Positions 1 to 11,385 of a stretch of DNA of 64,000 nt are shown here, piece after piece. Source of the DNA: Uranotaenia lowii (Eukaryota; Arthropoda; Insecta; Diptera; Culicidae); the NCBI RefSeq assembly GCF_029784155.1, contig NC_073693.1, positions 283,622,875 through 283,686,874 on the forward strand. Reading direction: 5' to 3'. The notes beneath the pieces are model-generated. The model was not told the DNA's origin. It saw only the letters and a program-made list of their open reading frames with translations, and did no database searches. The translations under genes and the position numbers were made by a program. Numbering within the stretch: the stretch's first letter is position 1; every line of letters starts with the position of its first letter.

Positions 1-158
1 GGCAGAGTGAGACGTTTTTGAGCAGAGTTACATATAGACACTATAAACTTTATATATAAAAATGGAGGCGGTTTCTTTGTAACATCATCACGTATAAATG
101 GACGGTCGGAATGAAGTGAAATTAGATATCCCATACAAAATCAAAAATGGGACACAAC

Positions 159-542
159 CAAGGTTGCCGAAATCACAGAAAAATCTGTAACTTCACAGAA
201 TTTTGAGAAAATTTTCATCACAGAATCTGTGTCACAGAACACAGAATTTTGAAATTTTCACAGATTTCACAGAATTTTCAAATTTTGAATGGATTTCCGA
301 AATCATTTTTTTTTTGGACAGTATCAAATTTAGATATCTTACTTTGAATTAGAAAGTATGATAAGATTAATCATGGTTATTGATTTTGCACAACTAAAAT
401 TGGAAAAAGACCCCATTTATCATGAGTTTTCTATGAAATTCAAGGAAATCGCATCACAGAAATCTGTCACAGAATTGTTGGGTAAAATCACAGAAAGTCT
501 GAATCATTTCTCTCAAAACACAGAATTTTTTCGGCAACCTTG
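159..542. mobile_element. hAT-type MITE, copy 1
   Basis: A 384-bp element with perfect 10-bp terminal inverted repeats, CAAGGTTGCC at the left and GGCAACCTTG at the right. It is flanked by an exact 8-bp direct repeat GACACAAC (151-158 and 543-550). An 8-bp target duplication with CAAGGTTGCC-like ends is the hAT superfamily pattern. The interior is built of repeated TCACAGAA/TTCTGTGA motifs and has no transposase. Confidence 0.88.
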
Positions 543-1599
543 GACACAACTCGAACAACTTAGTCTGGTTTTTATAACAAATGAAGACAGAAATTCGAAA
601 ATGTGATCAGTTAACTAACCTAATGATTATTTGATTGATGAAAGTTTTGTTAGAATAATGTACAGCTTAGAAGTAGTTTAAAAATTCATATTTGGTATAC
701 CAATTCAAATGCAAAAAAAAACAACAATCAAACCGTTTTCGAAAGTAAACTCTAAATGGTCCCTCACCCTTCCCTCACCCAAATTAATATAAAAGCTAAC
801 AGTTGAGTCGCCGTGACTATTACGGCTTCCCCTTCTACTAACATAGTTTAATAAAGTAATACATGAAAAAAATGAAACATTATAAGTGAAATGTCTTAAT
901 AAACAAACCTTTGATTGAAAAAAAAATAAATTAATCAAACGAAGAACACCAACTAAGGGCTCATCTCCCCCCGTAGATCGGAAAACCATCAGATTTGTTA
1001 GTGCTTAGTGTACGTAATTGTTTTCAAGTGTCATGTTTTTCAAGTGTCCCACATCCCACTGTGACCATCTATTAGTTAAGTCTCAGGTTTTTACTCAGTT
1101 TCTATTCATAAACCACGCGTTAGCAAAAGGCGCTCATCTTGCCCTAATTTCCCCTACTACGCATTTGAATGCTTATGTGATATCTTAAACATAATTTTCC
1201 TCTGGGGTGGTCCTCAAAAATAATTAAAGGCTTGATTTTTCTAAATGACAAATCCAACATATTTGAAAATAAAAACGACTAAAACGATAAAAATAACAAA
1301 AAAACAAAATTTAAAAATTAAGAAATATTATGTGTGTGTTGGCTATCCACCATGAGTGCACGGCATCACCGCAGTTTCGGGCTAAGTATGTGCTCACATG
1401 CATTCTTAGATTATTAGGCTCGACAAATCTCCAATGCAACGTGTACAGCAAACCCGGACCCCATGGCTTCGTATGAACTGTTATGGATGAATGTTTTGTG
1501 TTGATGTAAGTTTATTTTGGAAGAACGGGTCAATCAGTTGGGCTAGTTTACTGACAGGTATTCTGGTATCCGCTAGACCACATCAAACTCGCAAATTTT
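543..1599. other. A+T-rich flank, nothing recognised
   Basis: Downstream of the p88 3'UTR. No gene, RNA or element with ends was identified. Confidence 0.4.
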
Positions 1600-3232
1600 A
1601 CTTAGGATGCGTTTTTATTAGTGTTTATTTTCGTTTTAAGGATTTTTGGTTTTGCGTTGTTTTGTGATAGGCAAGGCAAAGTAATGATAGAGAAGGTTTG
1701 TCGACTATAAAAAGCTGGTCGAAACTAAAAGGAATTCGGATATTGAGTTAATAATCGGTCTACCTCTTTCAATCAATTATGCACGTAATGTATTTCTGAA
1801 GAAGTAAAATTCAATGACAATCGTAACAGTTTTATTAGCCAGGAAAAATCCACCAAAACTTTATGGTCAGTGTGAATTTCTTAGAATAAATTTTATAATT
1901 TTGTTTTATCTTTCACGGAACCTTAAACATTTGCGAGTCTTATTACGAGTGTAAAAACAGTTACGATTATTTGTCTTGTGCTTGGTAGTAATTAAAACTA
2001 AAAAAATGATGGCCATTTGTGTAGTTGTTTGTGCTTTTTGTTTCAATATTTTATAAACGAGAAAAGGTGAAAAATTCACACCTTGAAAAAGTAGTAGGTA
2101 GTACGTTCGTCTGTCGAAATGACGGGTCATTTGATTTTTTGTTTGTTAAATGCTTACAAAAGTATATTGTATTCTGTTCAGTTAAGACTACGAACGAAAG
2201 CATTCTAACAAATGCAATGATTAAAATCCTAATCGCTGGTACTCGATTCATTTTGAATTTTAGTACGTTTTATTTTCATTGTGTACAGATTGAGGGAGGT
2301 TGTTGCTCCCAAACCGTTTAACTTTAGTTGTTTCATCAGTTCTTATGAAGACTGTTGGATACGCTCTTTCTTAAAGAGGGCTTTTTGATCATCTTTGCTT
2401 TCTAACACTAGCTTCGCGATTTACAGTTCTTTTTATTTTTTTTATCTACAATTAGGTAAGATTAGATTTTACTCTGTATTTGATTAGAAATTACGCAGAA
2501 AATGCACTGTTTATGTTGTTGTTGAAAATCTTCGACGACTACGTAGTATCACAAAACTAAGGAGAAAAAAAAACTACGAATGGGATCAACTAGGTCCGTG
2601 AGCTAGCTTGTAGCGCTTCTCTTACTGGGTAAAACTTACTTGCTAGTGTATGACGAGATCGGAAAATGGTCTCCCTTAATGCGAAAAATGTCCTTCGATT
2701 TTTGGTGTTGATTGGAGGGTTTTTTTTTTTCATTGAGAGAGAAAAAGTTTATTTGATGGAACAAAAATCAAGTTTTCTATTTTTTTTTTGTTCGCTTGTT
2801 TTAAAGTTTTTACAAATTCTATCAACAGTCTTATGTTGCTCATGATTATGCAGAAGAAAAAAAAGTTATTTGTGTTATTATTAGAGATTAAGGCACACGT
2901 GGTGTAATAGCAGTTCAGTGTTCATCAACAGCACCGCTGTGAATATTACGCTTTAAAATAAGATCAAATAAAAACAAAAATGGCGCTCCCGATCAGTTAG
3001 TACCAAAATAGATGGTTCTGATTCGAGAATAAATGCATGTTACTTTAACTTATTGTGCGCTTTTGGAGGCGCGAGAAATTGTTCGACGCAACGAAATTGT
3101 GTATTGCGTTTGTTTTCTGTGCGGAAGACTAGTGCTTCTGTTCTATTGGTTGATTAAATGTTACGTTTTTAAAAGTCGACACTCTTCAAATTAAATGCTG
3201 AGGAAATCTAATGATTTGAGGTTTGTTTCTTG
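1600..3232 (-). other. ttk: probable ttk p88 3'UTR
   Basis: Sequence following the p88 stop has no recognisable transposon and no open frame of note, as expected for a long insect 3'UTR. Several minus-strand AATAAA hexamers are possible cleavage signals (plus-strand TTTATT at 2432-2437 and 1624-1629, and another near 1510). I cannot choose between them. Confidence 0.35.
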
Positions 3233-4404
3233 CTATTGAGAGCCTGCATTCGAAACGACTGCGATGGCCGGCGTTCCGTTTTCTACTAGTTTTGGTGAGA
3301 TCATTTGCTGGAATCGGTTGACCTGCTGCTGCTGTTGGTTGTGCAGTTCTTTCTGCATCTGTAGATGTTGCTGCAGCTGGATGGCATTGAGAACCGATTC
3401 GATTTTGGCCGTAGCATGAGTTGGTGGTGGGATTTGGCCTACTGGAACTTCTTGAGCCCCGGTTGCTGCTCCTACCAGATAGCTCATTGGATAGCCCATG
3501 TCGGCTGACTTGCCCATGTATGATTCGTGTGTCGTTTTGAGGTGGTTCTTCATCTTATCCGGCCGCGAGAATTCCTTGTTACAAACCGGACACGGGAAAA
3601 CCTTACGCTGAGCTCCCTCGTGATACAGGAAAGCGTGCCGTTGGAAGCTATACTTATTTTTAAATGTCTTTTGAACGTTTTCCTTGGCACACTCCATACA
3701 CTGATAGACGCCGTCGCTAACACTGGCGTAGCGGAATAGATTCAGTCCCCGGACGGACATTTCTGTCAGTGCTTCCGCCTGGTCGTCCGGTGAAATGTTC
3801 TTCCTTCTTACACGACGTTTCGGAGCCTGCCGAGACTGCGCGTAGCCACTGCTGTTGTGACCGTTCATCTCGTCGTACGAGTCCTGCAAACCACCCTGAG
3901 GTGAACCCATCTCTTGATCCTCGGGATCGCTACCCAGAACCAAACTAGCATCGCTTGTGTTGTCTCCTCCGCCTTGGCTCATTCTCATCTTCTCCAGAGA
4001 GCGATTTTGTAGGTGTAGATTCTGCAGATGTTGCTGCTGTAACTGTTGCAGAAACAGTTGCTGTTGCTGTTGGTCAGGTCCTCGAGTAATAGATTCGTGT
4101 TGAGGTTGATAGCCGTTAAGTTTTTCCCGTTCCAAGGGTTGCCGATTTTCAACGATGGTACAATCATCGGATCCGACACTTTTGGGTGGCACAATGAACT
4201 CAAGATCGCTATCGCTGTCCGCTTGATCCTCGTCGTCTGCCGAATCGTTTCCTGGAGTAGTGATAGCTTCTTCGGTGGTTTCCATCAGGGAGATGCTCTG
4301 TTGCTGGTCCGGTTGTTGTTGTTCGTTAGCATTAGCGTTCGGTGTCGGTGGTAGAGGTTTCGGTGGCTGTGGGATGACGGTGATTTCCGGCTTGTCAGCG
4401 AGAG
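3233..4404 (-). CDS. ttk: tramtrack p88-type terminal exon with two C2H2 fingers
   Basis: Alternative 3'-terminal exon for the p88-like isoform, about 14 kb downstream of the p69 exon. The acceptor TTTTTCAG (AG at 4406-4405) precedes CTCTCGCTGAC. The split codon G/CT gives Ala, then LADKPEITVIPQ; the stop is TAG at 3235-3233. The isoform would be 711 residues (Drosophila p88 is about 810). Visible parts are a P/Q-rich start, an acidic SDSDLEFIVPP segment, a polyQ/leucine stretch, a basic patch PKRRVRRKN, then two fingers. Finger 1 (CMECAKEN...H...H) has an extended C-X2-C-X17-H-X4-H spacing. Finger 2 (FPCPVCNKEFSRPDKMKNH) is standard. Fingers span residues about 557-614. A Q-rich tail ends the protein. 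The open frame continues upstream of 4404 to 4516, but that part is intron. Confidence 0.93.
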
Positions 4405-4734
4405 CTGAAAAAGAAAGGTAAGGAATTTTCATGAGCTCTGGATGTCTGAAGTCTTGGGGTTTTGAAAAATTAAAGCAATGTAGGTAAATCTGCGTTACAA
4501 GCCAAGAAGGCACCATATCTCAGCGTGGCCCCATGCCTTTTCATAATTATTACCTGAGATACCATTATTTGGTACCATTTTCCAAAATCCAAAACAAGGT
4601 TGGTTCAGAAAAACCAACCGATATTTAAACCAGCCAATATATTTTTTGAATATTCGAAGTACATATGATAAGACAATAACTCTTAAGTCCAGCACTGAGA
4701 AGTACTATAGAAGGAAGTCTATAATAGTGAAAAC

Positions 4735-4875
4735 CATTTTCGACCCTTGCGAAAATTTTCGGCCGGCTGAATATTTGGCGCCGAATACCACCCAAGAATC
4801 GTTAAGCCGAATATTCGGCTAATCGGATAGCTAAGTGATTCGGCCGAATAGACCGAATATTTATTTCTCCCATTC
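4735..4875. repeat. short element rich in GAATATTCGGC
   Basis: Cluster of palindromic GCCGAATATTCGGC-type motifs within about 140 bp in the p88 intron, just upstream of the exon. It looks like a decayed MITE. Ends were not resolved. Confidence 0.5.
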
Positions 4876-5451
4876 AAACGATAACAGACTTGCCCATTTT
4901 CAAAAAAAAAAAATATATTAAAAAAATAAAAAAAAATAAAAAAAATTTAAAAATATACTAGAAAAATGTTGAAAAAGCTGTACAATCTCCATAAACTTGA
5001 GTCTTTCGTAAAACATTCTTGTATCTTTCACTGTAGATCGTGATGAAGGCAGGGAATCAAAAATTCTTTATCCTTCGATTGAATTTGTCGAATCGTCTCT
5101 TTTAACGTTAAGCATAAGTTTTACTATTTTGCATGAAGTTAAGGGCATGCAGAGTCAGACAGAATGGACGCAAAAAGCTCGAAAAAGCATTCTTTGTACA
5201 TCTGTTCTCTTGCTCGCTTCCAGTTTTGTCGTAAAATATTCTCAGAACTAGAACTGACAGAGAGGAAATATTTTCGGACGAGTTATCTTGATCGTCATTG
5301 GAAACGGATAAGAAGTCATCGCGTTCTCATATTTATCGCCAAGTGTTAAACAAGTGATAAACCAGTTATCATTATCAGTTCTTCCCGATTTGCTTCCCTG
5401 GCTGAAGATCGTTTATTTACATTATTTGCTGAACTGAAAATCTCATGTTTC

Positions 5452-5705
5452 ATCCACAATATGGGTATTAGGTGAATGGGCTCAACGAGCAGAAGTCGAA
5501 TTTTCCTATCTGACGCCTTCTTGAAATCCAATATGGCGGCTTCCGCTTAACTTCAAATTGCTGTAAATCCCTGAATATCGACTAAAACCCCCACAATATG
5601 GGTATTGAGTAAAATGGCGGAACTACATAGAAGAAGTCGAATTTCGCTTTCTGACGCCATCTTGAAATCCAAGATGGCGGCTTCCACTTAACTGCTGTTT
5701 ATCAC
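5452..5705. repeat. two tandem copies of a 136-bp repeat
   Basis: The block from CCACAATATGGGTATT to GATGGCGGCTTCC occurs twice, with landmarks near 5455 and 5591. It contains the inverted pair GCCATCTTGAAATCC / AAGATGGCGGC. No coding content. Confidence 0.7.
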
Positions 5706-5737
5706 TGAAAATTGCGCGAAATTTTACTTCAACTCTT

Positions 5738-6227
5738 TTAGGACATTACCTTCTAGTTTCCGCTATAACTGGACCAATATAATTTAGACAAACACCTTAA
5801 ATACGTTTTAGTTATTAAATGGTGATTAAATACAATAACAAAAAAATTTTTTTTTAATTATAAAGTAGGTACTCAAAATTGACAAAACTGATGAAATTTC
5901 AAAAAATTAAAAAACAAATTCATATTTATGACTAAAAATGATAAAAAATAATTAAAAACTTAAAGAGAACGATAAAAATAGCAAATATGCCAACAAAAAA
6001 CCAAAAATTCAAACAAAACAAGAAAAGTGCTAAATTAATAAAAGAAACATGATTAAAGGTAAAAAAATTATAAAAAAAGGTCAAATATTGATAAAACTTA
6101 TGTTAATGGTATTAACAATAGTTTTTGTAAATAGTGATGAATGAAAAAAAAATCGTTCGACTTTGACAACATTCGATTTTGGCAACACAAATTGTTCGGG
6201 CTTGTATCTAAAATCGAACGGGGTCTG
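5738..6227. mobile_element. TTGGCAAC TIR element, copy 2, left end lost
   Basis: Homologous along its length to the complete copy at 35530-36084. The interior (GACATTACCTT, GGACCAATATAATTT, GGTGATTAAATACAAT) and the right end (GAACGGGGTCTG at 6216-6227) match. The left terminal repeat is missing, so it is truncated. Confidence 0.8.
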
Positions 6228-6517
6228 TATTTCTAAATATTTTTTCAGGCTTATTTTCATTCAATGTTTTACAATGAAATCTTTTTTTCGCGAAATGTTT
6301 TTAATTTTATTTTTCCCATAAAAATAAATAACTCATTAAAATTTCCTTATTCTAAAGATTTGACAAATGGGCCCAATTTTTAAAAATTTGGTAACTCTGA
6401 GTTACCGAAAGTGTTGGGTACAATATTATAGAACAAAGTTGCATTATTCAATTTATAACATTTACCATTAACATAACATTAAACACACACATTTATAACA
6501 TTTGAGTTATACTTCTA

Positions 6518-7225
6518 CACTCAGAAAAATACTATTATGTATGCCATAAGATTCTCTTATGAAGTGGCGCCATAAGAAAAATCATTGAAATTTATAAGAT
6601 TGTCTTATGAAGCGAATAAATTCTGAAGATGAACGCCTGCTGCAATGAAAGGTTGTTGCTTTTCATAAGAGGTTCTTATGGAAACAGTAAATCACTTTCT
6701 AATAAGAAAAACTTCAGATATTTCATGCTGAAAACATTCACTTTATTGTTTGCCAAGTTTGTTTGATATTAAATCATTAATGGTGACCATCAGCAGCGCA
6801 TCAACAGACGCTTCCATCAAGGTTATCTTTGCCGCATCCCAATCTTCGAACTTGCGTTTTTTGCCGATCAGCTAGCTGAAAAGTAAACAAAAAATGTATT
6901 TTAGTTTACTAATATATTGAACGTTCACATCAAAAACATCAAATCGAACTTACCATTTCGGAGATGACAATAACATTTAACTTTGAAGAAAAACTAGTAA
7001 CTATGAACCAGCGATTTCTCCGTACTATTAGATGATGGAAAAGCTGATGGAATCAATGAATGTGTTCATTATTTTTACACAATGCCGTTTCTTCTATTTT
7101 TAATAAGAACATCGTATGAAAATTGAAAGAATTTCATAAGACTCTTATGAAAAATTGTTTTACACTCTAAAATGCGGTTCATAAGATGCATCTTATGAAA
7201 ATTATAATAAGAATTTGCCTGAGTG
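6518..7225. mobile_element. TIR element with CATAAGA palindromes and a split ORF
   Basis: The ends read TA-CACTCAG (from 6516) and CTGAGTG-TA (to 7227), giving a TA target duplication. Both subterminal zones (about 6545-6690 and 7090-7210) are packed with CATAAGA/TCTTATG pairs such as CATAAGATGCATCTTATG. The central part holds a minus-strand reading frame interrupted by what looks like a real intron; see the separate entry. No full transposase is present. Confidence 0.75.
6748..7061 (-). pseudogene. small split ORF inside the TIR element, unknown protein
   Basis: Minus strand. An open stretch begins after a stop near 7062 and runs through WFIVTSFSSKLNVIVISEM to a donor ATG/GTAAGT (GT at 6953-6952). 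A short intron of about 81 nt ends in TTTTCAGCTAG. The frame then continues LIGKKRKFEDWDAAKITLME and SVDALLMVTINDLISNKLG to a TAA near 6748-6750. Using the second AG (6873-6872) keeps phase 0; using the first AG introduces a stop. The visible coding part is about 75 residues with a basic KKRK patch. I do not recognise the protein. It could be the C-terminus of an element-encoded protein or a captured host exon pair. Confidence 0.4.
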
Positions 7226-7700
7226 TAAGAGTAGCACATTAGCAAATTGCTAACATATTTTATAAAAGCCTAATGATTTTATCGAAGATTAAAAAGAAGG
7301 TCATGTGACGTATCTATTTTAACATTATTGTTTGAAATGCGCTTTAGCTTTTAAGGAAAATTTATACAATAGCTCTAACGAAGTTGTGCTGACCATAATG
7401 AAGCTAAAATTGTTACTTGGGTATTGAGCGTACGATAATCTAAAATTGATTCGTGGTAAAACAAACTTTCTATACACCAAAGTCTTCTGGATAACCATTA
7501 AAAAATCAAAAGCCTTCCACAAACATCGACATTCATCTAAGAAACGAGCAGGACCATTAACCCTCATCCGTCCTTGAAATTTTTACCCGTTACAGTCCCT
7601 GCAGAATCAATTTGACTAAAACCAATATATCTCTCTTGTTTTCCAACCGATTAAAAAAAAAATTATTGTTTTGGAAACTTCTTAATGTAACCCAAATATG
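7226..7700. other. A+T-rich intronic sequence, nothing recognised
   Basis: Between the TIR element and the LINE 3' end. No feature with support. Confidence 0.4.
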
Positions 7701-9240
7701 ATTCTCAAACATTTATTATTATTATTTATTATTATTAATTCATCGAACAAATGTGTTTAAATGAATAAGTACACGATCACAAAGAATTAAACAATCTTGA
7801 TTGGTGTAAACGACGAACAAAACGGTTTGATGTTTTTCCGAACTGATGTAAGTGCTCAGCATCCTGGAATGTGCGCATCATTGCGCTGATTGGTTCATTG
7901 TAGCCGTAAGATGTCCTATGATTTCGATTCGACAACAGCGAATGAGATCGTGACGTTCTCGACGGAGCTCTAAAGCTGATCATCCTTAGCAGGTTTGGTG
8001 ATTGCACTTCTCCGTTCAACATTTTTGCGACGAACGTGGCCTGTTGAGTTTTTCGGCGACGTTCAAGAGTATCTAGGCCCAAGAGCTGGCATCGATGAGA
8101 ATAAGGCGGCAGATCTTCGGGATGGCTCCAAGGCAAATGGCGTAAAGCGAATCTAATAAACCGTTTTTGTACACGTTCGATTCGTAAAATCCAGCTGAGC
8201 TGATACGGAGCCCAAACGATTGCAGCGTGCTCAACAATTGATCGGACGAGTGCACAGTAAAGTGACTTCAAGCAATACGGGTCTTTAAATTCTTGCGATA
8301 TTTTAGAGATGAAGCCGAGTTGTCGATTGGCCTTATTAATTACCGAAGAGCGTTGATTGTTGAAGGTGAGGTGATCATCAAGGATAACACCAAGATCATT
8401 AACTTCGAAGACTCTTTTTATGTGCTCATTGCCGATGTAGTAGTCAAATAGAACAGGCGATTTTTTCCGGTGAAAGGTTATCACAGAACACTTTGAGACA
8501 CTAACAGATAATTTGTTACGTCTACACCATCCATCAAAGTGGTCTAACAACGATTGAAGATATTCACAGTCCGCAGCGCATTCTATTGGAACGAATATTT
8601 TCAGATCATCAGCATATCCAATTTTTGTTCCATCGTCTAAACTGGTTATCAAATCGTTGAAAAATAATGCAAATAACAAAGGCCCCAAGTTACTACCCTG
8701 AGGGACACCAGATCGGTTTATAAAAGGCAAGGAGATGCTATCGTCAATTTTAATTCTTATGCACCTTTCAGTTAAAAATGACTTGAGCCAATCGATCATA
8801 TTATTATGAATTCCAAGCTTAGCAAGAAGAATTTGATGATCAATGGCATCGAATGCAGCCTTGATGTCGGTGTATATGGCATCAACTTGCTTCTTATTCT
8901 CAAGCTGATTCAAACATAACGAAGTGTATTCTACAAGATTCGTACATACCGATCTTCCAGGCATAAACCCATGTTGTTCCAAAGCAATATATTGCAATGA
9001 AGCCTGTAGTAAGGCTTGACTAACTATTATCTCGAACAGCTTGGAACCTGCGGACAAGCTAGTGATTCCTCGGTATTGTTTAACGTTCCGACGGTCGCCA
9101 GTTTTGAAAATCGGGAACATAAACGAAGTTTTCCACATCTCTGGAAATTTCCGCTGCTGGAAAGACCGGTTAAAAATTCGAGCCAGAGGTGATGATACTG
9201 CTTCGATGCATCGACAATAAACTATAAACGCTATACGTAG
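7700..9240 (-). mobile_element. LINE insertion (whole element including 3' tail)
   Basis: Extent of the truncated LINE, from the lost 5' part near 9.23 kb to the TAA-type tail near 7716-7745. Target duplications were not resolved. Confidence 0.7.
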
Positions 9241-9243
9241 CAT
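7777..9243 (-). CDS. 5'-truncated Jockey-like LINE reverse transcriptase
   Basis: Intact 488-residue frame encoding the reverse transcriptase and C-terminal region of a non-LTR retrotransposon. Visible RT motifs are the motif A block YTDIKAAFDAIDHQ (residues 124-137), GVPQGSNLGPLLFALFFNDL (179-198) and the catalytic box YADD (210-213). The C-terminal half (IERVQKRFIRFALRHLP, RCQLLGLDTLERRRK) is typical of Jockey/CR1-type ORF2 proteins of insects. The apurinic endonuclease and the N-terminal RT are missing: homology starts around residue 10 (YCRCIEAVSSPLARIFN), so the Met at 9243 is fortuitous and the copy is dead on arrival through 5' truncation. The 3' side ends in a TTA/TAA microsatellite (about 7716-7745). 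The absence of internal stops suggests recent insertion. It lies in the p88 intron in the same orientation as ttk. Confidence 0.85.
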   Translation of the reverse strand: MLRIAFIVYCRCIEAVSSPLARIFNRSFQQRKFPEMWKTSFMFPIFKTGDRRNVKQYRGITSLSAGSKLFEIIVSQALLQASLQYIALEQHGFMPGRSVCTNLVEYTSLCLNQLENKKQVDAIYTDIKAAFDAIDHQILLAKLGIHNNMIDWLKSFLTERCIRIKIDDSISLPFINRSGVPQGSNLGPLLFALFFNDLITSLDDGTKIGYADDLKIFVPIECAADCEYLQSLLDHFDGWCRRNKLSVSVSKCSVITFHRKKSPVLFDYYIGNEHIKRVFEVNDLGVILDDHLTFNNQRSSVINKANRQLGFISKISQEFKDPYCLKSLYCALVRSIVEHAAIVWAPYQLSWILRIERVQKRFIRFALRHLPWSHPEDLPPYSHRCQLLGLDTLERRRKTQQATFVAKMLNGEVQSPNLLRMISFRAPSRTSRSHSLLSNRNHRTSYGYNEPISAMMRTFQDAEHLHQFGKTSNRFVRRLHQSRLFNSL

Positions 9244-9829
9244 ATAAGGATATATTTTTTTGAATTTTTTTAAAGATTATGACCACAAATGTCAAAAAGT
9301 GGTTTAAAAATCGTATTTTTTAATCAATTAATCGTCAAAATTGTTTAAGTCGCACTGGATAAATTTTGAAAAGATGATTGGAAAGTTGACGTAATTTGGC
9401 ACATTTTTACATTTTTAGATTTTTAAACGATTTTTTTTTTGACGAATTTTGAAAGGTAGCTGTTTTTCGAACCTTCTGTCAATTTCCAATTTCTCAGATT
9501 TTCTAAGACTTAAATTCAACTATGCATTGGGTTTTAGTATAACAACGCGAGATTTCCGAGATTACATTTATATTTAACAGAAAGGTAATTTCATACAAAA
9601 TCTAGTGGTGTAATTACTTTAGCGTTGCGATACTTTACAAAAATATGATAAATAAAAAATGTGACATACTTTCTTAACGTTGAACATTGCCTACACTCCT
9701 TTCTATCTGCGCAAAAAAAATGTTGAACCTATTTAACTTTGTCTAATTTTGATACCGAAGGGCGAGCGAAAACTCAAGCGTCCGCGTTAATTTTCTGGAT
9801 TTACTTTTAGTTTTATATTTATGATATTT
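9244..9829. other. A+T-rich intronic sequence, nothing recognised
   Basis: Fills the gap between the Jockey-like LINE and the nested cluster. No ends or coding sequence supported. Confidence 0.4.
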
Positions 9830-9959
9830 GTGTAAAGTATTGCACCGCTCACGCCAGATATCTCTACGACCTAAATTCCGAATCTTCAACTCAAACGTCA
9901 AATACGTATTGCTGAACGGGTGCGAAACTTGGTGCCCATTATTCTACGTGCGCCGTGAG

Positions 9960-10493
9960 ACTCGGCGGCAAATGATCAGCGGAAGTCGTGCCTACTATGG
10001 ACTCCACAAGCAACTGCGATCGAGAAGACTTGGCCCTCGCACGAAGTGTAACCTGTATATGTCGCTCATCAGACAGGTTGTTCTCTTCGGTCACAAGACA
10101 TGGATATTGCTCAAGGAGGACCTGCGTACACTCGAAGTATTCGAACGACGAGTATAAGAACCATCTTTGGCGGCGTGCAGGAGAAGGGAGTGTGGAGGCG
10201 AAGAACTCGCGCAACTCTACGGCGAACCCAGTATCCAGAAGGTGGTGAAGGCTGGCAGGACATGTTGCGAGAATTCTGGACGACTGTCCTGCAAAACAGA
10301 TATTCGCTACGAATCCGGTAGGAACAAGACGAGCGGGGGCGCAACGAGCGAGGTGGTTAGACCAAGTGGAGCGTGATGTGGCCAATGTGGGATGTCCGAG
10401 AAATTGGAGAACGGTTGCCATAGACCGAGTGAGTTTAAGGAATTATGTTCGTCAAGTTATGTCGTGAGACGGAATACTACGAAAATAAAAAAA
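9960..10493 (+). mobile_element. LINE B 3' fragment with target duplication
   Basis: Frame-shifted remains of a second LINE ORF2 C-terminus: ISGSRAYYGLHKQLRSRRL, SLIRQVVLFGHKTW, KEDLRTLEVFERRV, LYGEPSIQKVVKAG, ending RNWRTVAIDRV. The 3' tail is AATAAAAAAA. Near-identical flanks of 16-17 bp beginning TCTACGT (9943-9959 and 10494-10509) look like its target-site duplication. The right copy overlaps the left end of a MITE, so LINE B inserted into the MITE. The last 100 bp recur at 40717-40828. Confidence 0.75.
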
Positions 10494-10501
10494 TCTACGT
10501 T

Positions 10502-11102
10502 CGCGTGAGGTGACGATAGTCAAGTCACCTCGGAGTCATCGTGAGTTTTGTCACCTTATTCCCGGAATCGATGGAATTTCTGGTGAGCGACTGAATGAAC
10601 TTAAGTGTCAAAGTTACTCGGTTTGTTTTTATTTGTTTGCGCTTCAAAATTTGATAATTGGTCACCTGATTATCGCAGGACGTAAGCAAACTGGAACTGA
10701 ACATTGTGTTGCAGAGCTTAGCGAATGTGGACAAATTTGGATCAGCCGTGTGGGGTGCTTAGACTGGATCGGAAAAATATCCAACAAAAGCGGAAGGTTC
10801 AATGTGCTGTTCCATCAACGGATGCTATGTAAGGCAGATTCAACATCGGAACATCTAATCTTTCCAGTTTTGCCGATAATTCCGCTTTACATCAATTTTA
10901 CATCAAACTTCTTTCTCGTCACTACCTCAAAAGGTACCGACAATTCTAACCTAAAATGGTCACCCGAATGCGACATTTCTCACCCACGGTGACTTATAGA
11001 ATAGGGTGAGAACTCAAAAGTTCATCCGAAGTGACGATTCTCGACAGAAGTGACAATTTGAATTCAGTGACTAAGATTACTCGACTAGCGTCACATCACG
11101 CG
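10502..11102. mobile_element. MITE with 24-bp imperfect TIRs
   Basis: The left end (10502-10525) and right end (11079-11102) are inverted repeats with 21 of 24 matches, beginning CGCGTGA-GTGACG. GTCAC/GTGAC motifs recur in both subterminal regions. The target duplication may be CGCG or CG; because that sequence is palindromic the edge is ambiguous. The insert splits LINE A. Open frames inside show no family motif. Confidence 0.7.
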
Positions 11103-11325
11103 CGGCGCAGAATAAAGGCCTTTGTAAGTCGCTGTCTGCGGAATATCATCCGTGTCTGGTGGCCAGGGGATCTCAAACGTGGAGCTACTTTGCCGATTTC
11201 ATCAAAAGGCGCTAGAAATCGAGATTCGCGAACGTAAGTGAAGATGGATTGGACATACGCAGTGAAAAACTGTGAACGAGATTTGCAGAGAGCCGCTTGA
11301 GTGGAATCCAGCAGGACATCGAAGG

Positions 11326-11385
11326 TTTTTTTTTTTTTTTTTTTTTTTTTCAGGGATTTTCATCCTATTGGATGATTCATCCCAT
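11326..11385 (-). mobile_element. 60-bp retroposed insertion with poly(A) and 13-bp TSD
   Basis: Flanked by exact 13-bp repeats AGGACATCGAAGG (11313-11325 and 11386-11398). On the minus strand the insert is 35 bp of unique sequence followed by 25 A. Removing the insert and one repeat restores the LINE A frame GHRRKNRTRNSWRRSL without a break. This is the signature of target-primed reverse transcription of a very short RNA or a severely 5'-truncated LINE/SINE. Confidence 0.85.

Noticed and set aside
3527..4354. Plus-strand and alternate-frame open stretches across the p88 exon
   Set aside because: Shadows of the real frame, which contains the zinc fingers.
7716..7745. TTA repeats as a CRISPR-like or regulatory array
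   Set aside because: Simple microsatellite at the LINE 3' end. No CRISPR structure, and the window is eukaryotic.
9241..9243. ATG as true start of the Jockey-like RT
   Set aside because: RT homology begins mid-domain about 10 residues later. The Met comes from sequence at the truncation junction.
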